A stretch of DNA of 64,000 nucleotides from Toxonevra muliebris (lineage: Eukaryota > Arthropoda > Insecta > Diptera > Pallopteridae). Numbering within the stretch: the first letter of the stretch is position 1; every line of letters starts with the position of its first letter. The stretch spans positions 60,276,079 to 60,340,078 of the forward strand of contig OY829327.1 in assembly GCA_963691655.1 (NCBI GenBank). The letters are read 5' to 3'. The notes below the pieces were generated by a model. The model ran no database searches and had not been told where the DNA came from. It was given only the letters and a program-made list of their open reading frames with translations. Of this stretch, positions 10,233 through 21,992 are shown piece by piece. Made by a program: the position numbers and the translations under genes.

Positions 10233-11782
10233 TTAAAAATTGAATGTTTTCCATTATTTGGTTAATTTAGCATATAGAAAAACAGCAACGGACATTTTTT
10301 GTTAATAACCTTTATTTATAAATTGAATTTTCACAGCTTTAGTTCATTAGGTTCGTTTTATAAAACACTGTATATTTAAGTACAAGAAAACGTAACTTTA
10401 GGCACTTATAATTCATCAAATGTATTTGCATCTTAAAAGTAATATAGTGAACTGAAAAGGAACGAGTTTTCATTAGAATTAAATTTCATTATATGCATGA
10501 GGCACAAAGCTCTATTTTGTGCTTCTTGCTCAAACTTTAATTACAGGACGATTTTTTCATTCGTCGTTTAGAAAAGGGATAAATGGCACAAATCATTCTA
10601 TTTTCTCAGTATTTATTTGATCAGTATTCTTATCATCAGTCGGCATCAGCGATGCCAACTTGCGGGGAATTCCCCGATTTGCGGGTAATTTTTCATGGTA
10701 CGGGGAATGAGCTGTTTTTTGCGGGGAATTCGAAACCGTTCAGCTTTTAGTTATTAAAGTCAATAGAGTATTTTTTGTCAAATTTTATGTAATGGAAATC
10801 GTTTAACTTTGCAATATTCAGATTTTAGGTCTTAAAATCTTTATCTTTTCTTAAGTAGGCCCTGCACTTTCTTGGTTTGAAGAAATCGATTTATAAAAAA
10901 GTGTGTTGAAAGTTGAAAGTCTTTCATTTCAAGACTATTTTGTAAAAATTTCAGAGAGAAACTCAGAGTGCTTTCGTAGATACAGACAATTATAACGCCG
11001 AGTGTTAATCAGGCAAAACAGTTGCCTTCTCTTTCGGCCGTTCAGAAAGGCTAAGCTATGCCTTGGTCCAACACCTCCTGATTAAAACTCTTAATCATTG
11101 CTGACTAATCTGTAAACTTACAAACTACGGTCAGCCATCATAAAGAAGATGAGGCATATTTTAAATGTTAAAAACCGATAGTCAAAACTTTGAACCCGTT
11201 TTTTCGCAAAACAAGGTTTTTGCCATTTTTTATTTGAGCCAAAATAAAGTCCATGCCTTCTCTTCTGAGAACGTTGGTGCCAAAAAGGGGGCTGAGGCTT
11301 GTTTATCTATCAAAATCAACGTCTAGTAACTTGAAACACCCCATCTCGTTCAAATTTGATGCAGTAACTAATACCCAATGGGGCAAGTTTGATCCCGATA
11401 GGTTTTGAGAGTAGGCTCCCTTGAGATGAAATCATTCATGTGTCAAAAAAACTCCGAAGTCAGAAAGAATATTTCTATTAACCTACCAGTCCTATAAAAA
11501 ATGGTTAAGTTTTGGACCGAGATAGTGTAGGGCCGCTTTAAAATAACAGTCACCGAGATCAATTTTATGCCAAAGTAAAAGAATTTTTCGTTTTTATAAA
11601 ATGTTTATATGGAAAGTGCGTATAATGCTGTTGTAATATAAAATTATACCGGTGCGGGGAATTTGATCGGAAATCGGGTGCTTAGGTGGTCTTCGCTACT
11701 TATAAACAAGAAATTTTTCAGTTTCCTGGTCATTCAACTCCTTTGTCATGCTCCTTTCGCGCTCCAACAACAAAAACTATAC
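10233..11782. other. Intergenic, no gene seen
   Basis: No coding region is supported. The motif TGCGGGGAATT occurs at about 10661, 10718 and 11653, with a related CGGGGAAT at 10701. It may mark a degraded repeat. Confidence 0.5.
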
Positions 11783-12369
11783 ATTGGCGTAACTATGATA
11801 ATTATCTGGGGGGGAGGGGGGCCTGGCCCCAGAAAATATATTTAACACTTTTCGGCTGTAATTTTTTCTTTAACAAATAGGTTTTCAATGTTAATACATT
11901 TGAAAACCTTTCCTGTAACATAGTTGCTCTTAACCAAAGTCTTTATAACGGGACAGCTCAAGCGTAATGCGATTGAAAAATCACTCAAAATTTTTTCCCG
12001 GGTACGTGAAAAGATGTTTACACATCATAAATTTTGATTGGACAATCAAAAAATTGCTTGCATAACCGCCGCATAATGAATAGGTGATGTCTAATAGAAT
12101 AAGGAAATGTTATAAATTTTGATGTAGAAACTAATAATCTTTTACTGCATAGCTTTGCTGCAAAAGCAAAAAACCCGAAAAGTAAATAAAAATTTGTCCT
12201 TTTTTTTCATAGATATTCAAATTTTTTTTAATGAATGTAAGTTTTTATATAATCTTTAAATTAATCATTTTCTTTGGACTTTACTTTTCTTGCCATATTA
12301 TTTCTGGGGGGGCCTAGAGCCAGCTGGGGTGGGCCGTGCCTCCCAAGCCCCTACCTAGTTACGCCAATT
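11783..12369. mobile_element. 587-bp TIR element with 9-bp target duplication (copy 1)
   Basis: The ends are inverted copies of ATTGGCGTAACTA, followed inward by G-rich/C-rich stretches. The flanks carry the direct repeat AAACTATAC (11774-11782 and 12370-12378). A second copy in the opposite orientation lies at 58538-59128 and matches nearly end to end. It is non-coding. A 9-bp duplication is typical of Mutator-like elements, but the class is not proven. Confidence 0.82.
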
Positions 12370-12408
12370 AAACTATACCATAAAAAATACCACCTAAAAA
12401 TGCAAAAG

Positions 12409-12608
12409 TTACTCAAAGGTCATGCTTTCGTCGTTTCGACGACGATTTAAAAAAATTATACTTTCATTATGTTTATTCACTATAACTTCTGCACACAACA
12501 ACAGTTTGCCCTCGACTGGCAATTAGCACAAAACAAACAAAATTCAGAAAAAAAACTGTAAAACGTAAACATGCGTCGTCGATTCGACGAAGCATGTCCT
12601 TCCAGGGT
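12409..12608. mobile_element. Short piggyBac-like MITE
   Basis: The right end reads CTTCCAGGG then TTAA; the left and right subterminal parts are inverted repeats around TCGTCG...CGACGACG (12421-12446 and 12570-12598). The left TTAA appears mutated. Only about 200 bp long and non-coding. Confidence 0.5.
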
Positions 12609-14130
12609 TAAATCATCCGGTCTTGACGGCATCTTTCCTGCCCTCCTACTAAAGGATACTCCTTATTAGTATAGGGAGAAATTGTCTGGCTCTTGGGTAC
12701 ATACCCACAGCTTGGCGATAGACAAGGGTGGTCTTTATACCAAAAGTGGTCAAAAACATACCACTAATCCTAAGACTTTCAGGCCTATAAGCTAACATCG
12801 TTTATGTTGAAAACGCTTGAAAAGGGGGTTGACAACTATATATGACGAAAAGTCTTAAAAATAACACCACTGTACCCAAATCAGCATGCATATAGAGCAG
12901 GCTGGTCTACTGAGACAGCTCTGCATGGGCATTATATGTTAAGGAAGTAGCAGTATGCGCTTTCCTGGATGTAGAAGGAGCGTTCGACAACACCTCACAC
13001 GAGGCTGTCAAAAATTCTCTAAGTCGAAGAGCAGTAGTTAACATAACATCCAGATGTATGTTAGAAATGCTCGCCTCTAGAATAACTGAGAAAATAACAG
13101 GGCTAGGTTAAGTTCAGGTCAGTCAGCACAAACAGAGAATGGCCATAGGGAGGAGTATTATCACTTCTAGTGTGGAGCCTGGTGAGAGACGAACTTTTAA
13201 TGAAACTCTTAGAGGCAGGCATAGACTTCCAAGGGTAAGCGAATGGCATCGTTCTCATAGCCAGAGGTCCGACTGCTGCATTGGAAGTACTATTAGAGCT
13301 CAGTCCATTACACTTCGTAGTATATGGTGCCTCCAAGGTAGCAATTGTAAGAGCAACAAAAGATAACAGGTTGAGGAGGAAATTTATAGGGACTGAAAAC
13401 CGAGATGACCCGAGACTACTATCTCTTCGACTTTTCCCTGGACAGAATGAATAAATATTACAGTTTTGAGAAACACTTGGTTGCAAAACTTGTGTGGTTT
13501 TTCGGGTTGCCGTGTATACTGGCTACCAATTATCAAGGACCGTGTTTACTAATCGTTTGCTGATATTAGTTTTGCTGTGGTCACCTTGGTGTTCCATGCT
13601 CGACTGCCAAGATTATATTTTTCTTCGTCTTTTTATATACGAATTCCACTTGTTGATGACAATGACCGTTGCATAGATTCCGTTGGTGTATTCTCCGTTC
13701 GTGGTAACTTTTCTACTTTTAAATTTTTAAATTATTCAATTTCACAAATCAACAATTATAATTGTTACAAAATTATTATACTAAAACTAACTGTTGGTAT
13801 AAAATTTGAATTTACCACTTTTCAATGCGATTTCAATAATTAATTTTTATGTACTATATATATTCAAAAATTTAAAATAATTAAATACGCATTCTGCATT
13901 GGTCTCAACAAAAATAGTTTGCACATATTATCTAGTATTCTGACTGGGTACTGCGGGGACAGAGAAACCCTTTTGTAAAATAGGAGTTGAGGAAAGCCCA
14001 ATATGTAGGTTTTGTAATGAGGAAGATGAATCATCAGAACATATTTTAGCTCATTGTGGAGCACTGTTCCACAAAAGAATGAAATGTTCGGGTATGTAAC
14101 AAGGGCCCAGCACAGAACTAGCCTCCATAG
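12609..14130 (+). pseudogene. Old I-type non-LTR retrotransposon (LINE), degenerate
   Basis: Translation across frames gives RT fragments: SGLDGIFPALL near 12615, TETALHG near 12920, FLDVEGAFDNTSHEAV near 12965 (the RT box A region), then weak RT thumb similarity to about 13430. Near 14010 a terminal zinc-knuckle-like CRFCNEEDESSEHILAHC matches the C-end of the same LINE type. The region 13440-13870 between them has no recognisable coding sequence and may be another insertion. Stops and frameshifts are numerous. It resembles the better preserved LINE at 47218-50047 in domain order. Confidence 0.75.
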
Positions 14131-15479
14131 ATTCGGGATACAAAACTCAAATTCTTGAGGGAGACTGGACTGGATGAGGTACTCTAGGCAGATTAGGCTA
14201 ACAGAGAAGAGGGCGTACTATAGATCTTGCAGATCGTGGTACAACAATATACAACGATATACAATACAAAAATATCCTAACATTTCTACCTCCAACCGTG
14301 TCTTTCTGCCATATTGTAACGGCCATATTGAGCATTTCAAAACGGATTTCGGATTCGTAATCAGCGACCCGAATAACACTTTTCCCTAAAGTCGCTTTAT
14401 GTAGTTAGAAAAATAAACCAATTTTTATTTTACTGATTTGATCGGATTTAACGCTACTTTTCTATTTTTGTGTAGGTATATAAAATTAATTGTTAATCTT
14501 CATTTATATATGGTACGTAATTAGCTACATTTATTTTTGCACGAGAATCTGCGTGCATAGCACGAAATTAGGAAATATATATAACATTGAAATTTGTTAT
14601 TTTTTCACTTATTTGGTTTAAAAGTTTTTTAATTCGGTAAATAATATGAACCATAAATATACTTAGGACCCAATTCCCTCATATCATTTTGCCAGCCTTT
14701 AGCGTTATTTTTCAGTTGAAAAGTTGAAAAATTAGACAATAAATTGCAGAGTGTCTCCATCCTAAATTACCCATATTTTGGGATTTTATTAAATTTTCGA
14801 ATAGATAGTGAATAAGTAAATACAGTAACTAACTAATTTAAATTTATATTCCCATCCTAATTGAGCAAGGAAATATATTCACAATATTTTCCCACTTTGA
14901 TAATACTGTACTAAATGCTGTAGTTAACAGCTATAATTAAGTAATTACGTGCTGTTTAATTTTAACAGCTATACCAAATTCTAAACAGAGGTGCGATTCT
15001 GTAACTAGTTTGCGACAATTTCCGGATCGCTAAGTGAAGTTAACAACAATTTTAACGATACTGCGATTCTGTATTTTTAGTGACATTTGTCGCAAAGTTT
15101 GACATTTCGTTTACAATTGTCGTTAATTTTGCGATGAAAAATTTTGTGTTGTTAGCTTTGCGATAACTATCGAAACATATTTTTATTTAAATTTGGAAGT
15201 GATTTTGTGAAATATTTATGGTAAATCTTATACTATTATACGAGCAATATTCACATATTTATTTGTTTGGTTTACGGGAGCGAAAAATCGATCTAGCTAG
15301 GCTTCATTTCTGGGAAAATTAGTTTTCTCGGTGTTTTCACGCACAATGCCTATTAAAATACTTTATTTTAAAAATTAATATAAGCAAACAGAGGGTAATG
15401 AAACTTCATAATGTTAAAAAAAAATTACTTTTTATAAACAAAAAAGCAAACATGTTAGCAAAATAGTTCTTCAGGATGT
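14131..15479. other. Intergenic, no gene seen
   Basis: AT-rich. The motif TGCGATTCTGTA occurs twice (14990 and 15062) within a stretch rich in TTTGCGA words, perhaps a degraded repeat. CAAATTCTAAACAG at 14975-14988 recurs exactly at 16134-16147. Confidence 0.5.
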
Positions 15480-15960
15480 TCTAAACATCCATGAATCAAC
15501 AGTGCTAGGAGAACAAATGTATCGGATTCTTAGAGGAAAACAAATACAAATCGTTGACACCATACTTCTTGCAGTTAGTGGCGCTTCTGAATTTAAATGC
15601 TTTTTCATCCATGGCCCTTTATCTATAAAACTCTATACTGCATTATTGGCAGAGCCACAGAGTCACAACGTAAAGTGTATGGCATTTACCGGTATCGCTT
15701 CAACATTGCTGCCTCACGATCGAACTTCTCATAAAATCTTCAGTATAAAAGTACCACTTACATCAGAGTCAGTTTCAAGTATTTAACCAGGATCAACTAA
15801 AGCAAGGGAATTAGCACAAATTGTTATTTTTCTTATGGATGAAGCGCCTATACTTCCCAAATATGGATTGAATAACATGGACCAACTTCTCCGCAGCATT
15901 GCATAGTATTGAAAAAACTCGAAAGATACAGAGCAAAGCTCGGTCGCCCAAGTACTTGCT
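15480..15960 (+). pseudogene. Helitron Pif1-type helicase fragment
   Basis: The 94-codon open part (15502-15786) and its continuation past a TAA encode a recognisable piece of the Helitron helicase: IVDTILLAVSGA, FFIHGP at the position of the Walker A loop, LLAEPQSHNVKCMAFTGIASTLLP, RTSHKIFSIKVPL, then VIFLMDEAPILPKYGLNNMDQLLRSIA (Walker B region DEAP). The GGTGKT core of the Walker A loop is missing, so the helicase could not bind ATP. No Rep domain or Helitron termini were found nearby. Confidence 0.82.
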
Positions 15961-17173
15961 TAGTTTTTTAATAAACAGTCAAATTTAATTAAAAATTTTT
16001 ATATTCTGCCTAATCCAGAAGATGACATTTAATTACTTAGCGCACCACATAATCACAAGAGAGAAAGAAAACGTTGTGGTAGATTGGGCAAATTTACGTC
16101 TTGTTGATGACGTCTTGGTGAGCTACCATATATCAAATTCTAAACAGGCTATCACGTCAAAAAACAAAAACGATGAGAAAAACTGTCGAGAATCATAGTA
16201 TTCTCTACAAAAAGGACGGCTTAGTTCTCGATATAGAGAAAAAGGCTTATTTCCTAATCGCATTCTTACGTTGGATTCTAATGAATTTTTAATGTGGATT
16301 TGAAATTGGTGGGGACTTAAATTAATTTAAAGCAATGAATTGTATTTATATTACTTTTATTATTTCATATATATTTGGTGTATTTAAAACTAAAATGCAA
16401 TAATATAAAATTAATTGACATAACCATCTTTGCCGTTCGTCAATTCGCCAGAGGCTGGCCGCGCGTCTGCCTCAGGTACGGAGCCGCTGCAAAACTGGTT
16501 TGTTGCTCGACGTTATGCCATTCGAATAGCATGCTCACAATTTGTTCACGTTCTGTTTTAAAATTTTTTTGCATTCACTTTTAAATAATTATTGTAAGTT
16601 TTTTTTTAGTAATTTAAAAATTTTTTGAACTTCGCTTCACAAATTTGGACAATCACGCTAGGGGTGAGCGATTCAAAATGGCGCATGTTATCGATTTTAA
16701 TTAAAATCGATAAAACTGCAATAGTGCATTTCGAGTGTTTTTCTAATCGGTTTCTAATGTAGTTCTCTAACCTGATTTTCGATTCGAAAAACATTAGAAA
16801 ACTACATTAGAATTCTAATGAAAAAATAAAAATTTTTCTAACAGTAGAGACTGTGTTTGCTGGGTATGTACTTACAATCAAAATATAATGTACAATAGCA
16901 TAAAACCCCGATGAGCGACTTGTAAATATTGCGTCTCTAAGGCCGTGTTTCGTGGAATTTATGTATATTTTCAAATTCTATATGAGATACCTTCGATACC
17001 TTCCCGGCAGAGTATCGTAACCAACATTTTGAAAAAATTTCTTTTATTGTATTTTTGAAAAAAAAAAGTTAATAATTTTAAAACTCTATATTTTAAGGAA
17101 AAAAAGTGAAATCATTTTATCGTAACTGAAACTCAAAAAAATGCAAACCTCATGCTATTGGTTATGATACAGT
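15961..17173. other. Intergenic, no gene seen
   Basis: No supported coding region. Short palindromic AT-rich words such as ATTAGAATTCTAAT occur near 16808. A more GC-rich patch at 16440-16510 has no recognised identity. Confidence 0.5.
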
Positions 17174-17738
17174 TACCGCCAAACCATTAGAAAAACCACG
17201 AATTTCCTCCAATTTTGTTTGTAAATGCAGTGAGTTTTAACAGTTTTAAAAGATGTTGCCGAACTTTTTTTTCAGGAACTGTTTTCTGGTGACAATTTAG
17301 GATCGATTTGTCAAGTAAAAATGGAAAAGTTTATCCTTAAATTTAGTTAATTTTTTTTAAAAACCCAAGGATTCGTTTTAGGATGAAAAAAAAATGTTCG
17401 TTTCGACTTCCAAAATTTTTTTTATTTGCACCATAAGTGCATAGATTTTTCTACACAATTGCATTTTCAGCTCACTTCATATGTATGCCTCCAAGGATAT
17501 CTGGGTAGCCATAAAGAGGTGACTCAAAAAACTTAATTCCCCCTTATTTTATTCTTTCCACAATATGTTATTGGCACAAAACCTTCATCATTGAAATATG
17601 TTATCTTTATGGAATTAAAATCAACAAAGTTTTTTAATTAATAACATCTTCTGGAAGGACAGGCTCATGGTAAGAAAAATATAGAGGAAACTACATTTTT
17701 GAGTCTCCTTTTTAAGGAGAGGAAATTTGGGGTGTTTC

Positions 17739-18890
17739 TAGGGTTGTTATGCCAAAATATTGAAAACGAGGACGAGCTGAAAAAACTAAGACATTTTGAC
17801 TAAAATCGAGGACTCATAAAATAATATAGCTTTCTCAAAAAAATATGAATATTTGAAACATATATTTTACAAAATTTTATACAAAAGAGTGTTTGTTAAT
17901 TTAATAATGCACATTTATATACATAAATTAAATACAAATAAATTAGTCCATTGACAACAATTTTGAAAAAATGTTATTAAGAAGTTTTATACAATAAAGA
18001 CATTCACATATAGTATTCATAAATTAAAAAATAATATAATATACATTCATATGTATATGCGGGCAAGATATAGGTTCTGGAGAAAGTATTTCCTCGACAG
18101 CCTATCTGATTGCTCAGCAGTCAATCCAGAGAATCTGCTAGGTTACCTAAACTCCACGCGGTGGGTTTAGTAAGAGTCCAGTTTCAATTCTAGTTCGGTG
18201 AGAAAGTGGTTTCGAAACGGCGCTATAGCGCTAATTGTGACTCACAGTGGGTCTGCTGTAAGTCAGCCATCTTAACCAACCTACACTACTCAGTTTCCAT
18301 GTACTTGACTACACTTCCAATATCTTTCAAGAGTTGTTCACTCCATTGAAGCAAATAGTGATGGAATTCCTGGCAGCTCTTTTCAAAATTATATTTTGAA
18401 ATGATATCGGATATTGTCAGTGGATCTAACCTATTTCTTTCAGAAAGTCCACTTAGTTTTTATGCATTCAATATTTGCATGGTGTGGAGGAAGGGGAAAA
18501 AGAAACTCAACTACTTTTTTAAGTTCATAGCAATTTTCGTATTTGTCAAAGAAATTACACCAAAATTTGCTGCAATTTATATTTTCATCATTTATGCTCT
18601 TTACAAAAGCTTTGAAACAAAGGATCTCAGTAAAAAGGTTTTCTTCGTTAATTGTAATACCACAGTTATTTAAAAATATGACAGATTGTACATCAGTTGG
18701 CCGAATACCTACCGTAGAAACAAAATTATAAAACAATTGTTGAAAGCTGATTTAAAAAATTAGTTTGAGACTACATACTTACAAGAAAAATGAGGACTTT
18801 TCCCGGACGTTAATATTTACCCGGACACAAACGAAAATCTATAGAGAACGCCCCCGCACGCTATAAAAAATAGGACCGATAACAACCCTA
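17739..18890 (-). mobile_element. hAT-type element, internally deleted
   Basis: The ends are TAGGGTTGTTAT and the reverse complement ATAACAACCCTA. They are flanked by 8-bp direct repeats GGTGTTTC (17731-17738) and GGTATTTC (18891-18898), one mismatch. An 8-bp target duplication with TAGGG termini is typical of hAT. At 1152 bp it is too short for a full transposase and retains only a C-terminal scrap. Confidence 0.85.
18440..18736 (-). pseudogene. hAT transposase C-terminal fragment
   Basis: A 98-codon frame on the minus strand. Its latter half, ELKKVVEFLFPLPPHHANIECI, follows the pattern of the hAT dimerisation region (hydrophobic run, L-P, then N-x-x-E). It lies inside an element with hAT ends and target duplication, which supports the call. 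The catalytic and BED zinc-finger parts are absent. Confidence 0.6.
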
Positions 18891-18924
18891 GGTATTTCTA
18901 ATGGTTTGGCGGTATACTATAAAA

Positions 18925-18972
18925 TTTTTGCTTAGCTCCTTACCATTTTTGCTTAGCTCCTTACCATTTATA
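18925..18972. repeat. 24-bp tandem duplication
   Basis: Two consecutive copies of a unit containing TTTTGCTTAGCTCCTTACCA. Confidence 0.7.
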
Positions 18973-19089
18973 AAGGGTTTTTCAGTTCAGCATGTCTGAA
19001 CTTTAAAATAAAGAAAAAGAGTTGTGTGTGAGATATTCCGGAAACCTTTATTGTGGATTAAAGTATATTCAATACCATTATTTTTTAAA

Positions 19090-19660
19090 AATGATATCAT
19101 TGAATGGACTCCGCGGTTTCGTTAACAGGACTCCATGCGAGAAGTCCAATTTGTATGACTGTGTTGCATAAGTCGAACGGGATCTCACCAATGATTTGAA
19201 TGATGTTGTTTTTCAGTTGGTCAATTGTTGTTGGTTTGTTGACATAAATCAGCCACTTAACGTAAGCACTGAGAAAAAGTCTAAGGGCGCGAGATCGCAT
19301 CTCTTTGGCAGCCATTCCACATCGCCTCTTCTGAAAATAACGGGTTCTGGATACTTTCTTGCAACAACACTAATTTAACGAGCGCTGTGTGACACATTGC
19401 ACTGTCTTGTTGGAACTACATTTTGTCCAGGTCCATGTCATTCAATAGAGACCACGAAAAGTCACAGAAAGGTAACTCCTTGTGCACGACAAGAAATCGA
19501 GAGGTTTGGTGCTTCAGCCACACAACAGCAGCAATATTCTCGTTTGACCGCGCGTTTAGGCGTCGTACAGGGACTGTAGGTCCCTTCCATTCGCATATAA
19601 ATATAACTCACACAACATGAACAGTTGCAAAAAGCTCGGTCTAGCCCCCATAGCAATGGT
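19090..19660 (-). pseudogene. Mariner-like transposase fragments
   Basis: Minus-strand fragments of a transposase: near 19550-19470 an N-terminal piece (ENIAAV, PNLSIS), then after an internal loss the catalytic FQQDSAMCHTA-like block near 19420-19380, and a 72-codon C-terminal frame (19097-19315) with SAYVKWLIYVNKPTTIDQLKNNI, the region after the last catalytic residue in insect mariner relatives. Frames are broken several times. It lies between the inverted-repeat element and the BEL LTR. Terminal repeats were not identified. Confidence 0.72.
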
Positions 19661-19708
19661 TGTGCCATAATAGTAGTAGTCCTATGTTTGTTGATTGGAT
19701 ACGCACTT

Positions 19709-20006
19709 TGATAAATCTTATATTTAAAAACACGCAACTTTATTTTATATTTAAAATTACATTTAAGTGAACTGCATATATGTGATGTGTCCTACAAAGT
19801 TAATATCGCAATGCCGGAAATGGCTGTGGTTTTCTTTTTTACATGTTACAGAGTTCTATTTTCATAGTATGTTTTACTATTATTGACATTAGGTTACAGT
19901 GCTGCATTTTGGATTATTATAAGTTTGATTATTTAGATAGAATTGTACATTGTAGTATTTCAAATAAATTAACTTAGAATAAGGAATGGAAATCAAATCG
20001 TAAACA
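19709..20006 (-). repeat. 3' LTR of the BEL element
   Basis: On the minus strand it begins TGTTTACGATTTG and ends TTTATCA. It is adjacent to a polypurine tract (AAAGGGGGCCGAGA on the minus strand, 20007-20020). Confidence 0.92.
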
Positions 20007-20040
20007 TCTCGGCCCCCTTTGAAAGCATCCGCTTTCAAAC
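20007..20040 (-). promoter_or_regulatory. BEL polypurine tract and stop-codon hairpin
   Basis: The tract AAAGGGGGCCGAGA precedes the LTR on the minus strand. Immediately next to it TTTGAAAGC-atcc-GCTTTCAAA forms a perfect 9-bp hairpin that includes the pol stop codon TGA. Confidence 0.65.
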
Positions 20041-20460
20041 ATCTAAGAACAATGGACAAAGCTTAACGATTGGACGTTTGTACGTTCCCTTTGATGTTTT
20101 AACAGAGACCACTCTTACAAGCCCGTCCTTGCCTGGGTGAGTATCAACTACCCTTCCAATTAACCATTGTGTCGGTGGGAGAAGTTCATCTTTTATTACC
20201 ACGACGTCATTGCATTCCAAATTATGGAGTTCGCTTACTGTAAGGAAGCCGGTACTTCTATCAGCTTTAGTTGTTTTGCTATTTTTCATAAACCTTAATA
20301 TCCAAGCGGTAATTCTAAGCAAATGATTGTAATCTGAATATCGTTCAATGTAGCCAACTTTTGGAATCATAGCGACATAAACAATTTCCTTGCGCACTTC
20401 CATGTCGATGTTGTCTGGTGGAGTCAACTTCTGCTGGTTGATTTCATTATGATTCTTCAA
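20035..20460 (-). pseudogene. BEL pol, C-terminal end with integrase core deleted
   Basis: A continuous 141-codon frame joins two normally distant parts of pol. The first half (YIERYSDYNHLLRITAWILRF, GFLTVSELHNLE) is the linker upstream of integrase. The second half (LPPTQWLIGRVVDTHPGKDGLVRVVSVKT, PIVKLCPL) is the C-terminal domain that normally follows the integrase catalytic core. The zinc-binding and D,D,E core, usually several hundred residues, is missing at about 20230, and the join is in frame. A frameshift near 20460 separates it from the RNase H part. Confidence 0.88.
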
Positions 20461-21992
20461 AATGTCTGGTCATGCCACCATAACTGATTATTGATGAGTG
20501 CTAAAGGTGGAATACCTCTCGTTGCTAGATCTGCAGGATTATGTTGTGATCGGATATGTCACCATTGGTGTGCAGGGATAACGTTGATTATGTATGACGT
20601 CCTGTTAGCGATAAAAGACTTCCAGCGTCGTGGATGGTCTGCAATCCAGGCCAAAACTACCGTGGAATCCGACCAACCAAAGACCTTAACATTTCTAAAG
20701 TTGAATACATGTAAAAGCTTCACCATTAGCTTTACCATTAGATGTGGCGCACACAATTACAGGCGTGGTAGTGTGATTTGCTTAACAGGTGCAACTCTCG
20801 TTTTAGTGGCAATGAGATTTGTAGATACTGATTTATCTATGCGCTGAACTCTTAAGTAGATTGCAGCTGAATATGCGAGCTCTGATGAATCAGCAAACCC
20901 GTGTAGTTCAACATCTTCTTCGTCTGCAAACTGTATCCATCTTAGAATTTGAAAAACCAAAATGTGATTTATATCGTTGCGCAGGTCACGCCATTGGGTC
21001 ACCATATCCTCTGGCAATGCTTGATCCTAATCAACACCTCTCAACCACAATTTTTGCATAAAAATCTTCATGCTAACGACGACTGGTGCCAACCACCCAA
21101 TCGGATCAAAAACCTTGGATATATCAGACAGAACTGTACGTTTTGTAACAATTTGTGGCATGGGAGTAAGTGTAACGCTATATTTAAAACAATCGTTGCT
21201 TGTGTTCCATAACAACCCCAAAGTTTTCACAGTTTGAGTATCATAGATTATGGTTTCTGTAGATAATTCTCTGTCTTGAGTCTCAATGTCGGCAATAAAC
21301 TCTGGCGAGTTCGATGACCACTTTCGCAGATGGAACCCAGAGTTAGTAAGGATGTTGCATAAATCGGTTTTAAGCTTGATTGGTTTCTCTGCGCTTGTTG
21401 CGCATGACATGAAGTCATCCACGTAGAAACAATTTTCGATGGCGTTCGCTACGTCAGGGTTTAGCTCAGCATTGTCAATCGCAACCTGCCGCAACGTTCT
21501 GGTTGCCAGGAAAGGGGCACTTGCAGTCCCATATGTAATGGTTTTCAAATTGTATTCGTTGATTTGCTCATAATCGCCATCTCTCCATAGGATGCGTTGA
21601 TAAGATCGATCATCAGGATGTATGAGTACCTGACGGTACATCTTCTCGATGTCACCAATAAAACCGACTTTGTATTTACGAAATTGTATCAAAATTGTGG
21701 ACAGATCTTTCTGAATTGTGGGACCTACCAGTAGATGGTCATTGAGTGACGATCCATCATCTGCCTTACACGACGCGTTGAACACGACGCGTAGCTTGGT
21801 TGTAGTGCTACTTGGCTTTAACACGGCGTAATGCGGCATATAATATGTTTTGTGCATTGGAGATCTGTCTGCTAACTCCATGTGATCCAATTCTAAAAAC
21901 TCATGTATAAATGTTGTGTAATCTTTCTTAAGATGCGGCATTTTGAAAAACTTTGATTCTGATCTTGAATCCCCCCAACTCAACTGGTGCAC
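20461..21992 (-). pseudogene. BEL pol, reverse transcriptase and RNase H
   Basis: The RT frame (21027-21992, 321 aa) includes TKLRVVFNASCK, GDIEKMYRQVLIHPDD and the catalytic CFYVDDFM, then DPIGWLAP leading to the connection. It continues in the same frame through a nonsense TAG at about 21027, where the conserved sequence has Trp, into the RNase H-like part (20757-21017, HGFADSSELAYSAAIYLRV). A second nonsense TAA near 20757 (Glu expected in LPRLEL) leads to SDSTVVLAWI, and a third near 20557 leads to NPADLATRG. Three stops in one frame mark point decay rather than rearrangement. Confidence 0.9.

Larger units (their letters stand above)
17174..18925. repeat. Inverted-repeat element interrupted by a hAT insertion
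   Basis: The left arm (17174-17210) contains ACCGCCAAACCATTAGAAA followed by AATTTCC. Its inverted partner is split: GGAAATTTGGGGTGTTTC lies at 17721-17738 and TAATGGTTTGGCGGTA resumes after the hAT target duplication near 18899. Removing the hAT element restores one continuous arm, so the inverted-repeat element is the older host. Confidence 0.78.

Noticed and set aside
13103..13843. Several short frames on both strands
   Set aside because: They lie in or next to a decayed LINE, and reading in the LINE's own frames gives the recognisable fragments.
18040..18290. Possible SINE or tRNA-like sequence in a GC-richer stretch
   Set aside because: No acceptable box A/box B pair at proper spacing; it lies inside the hAT element and is probably its internal sequence.
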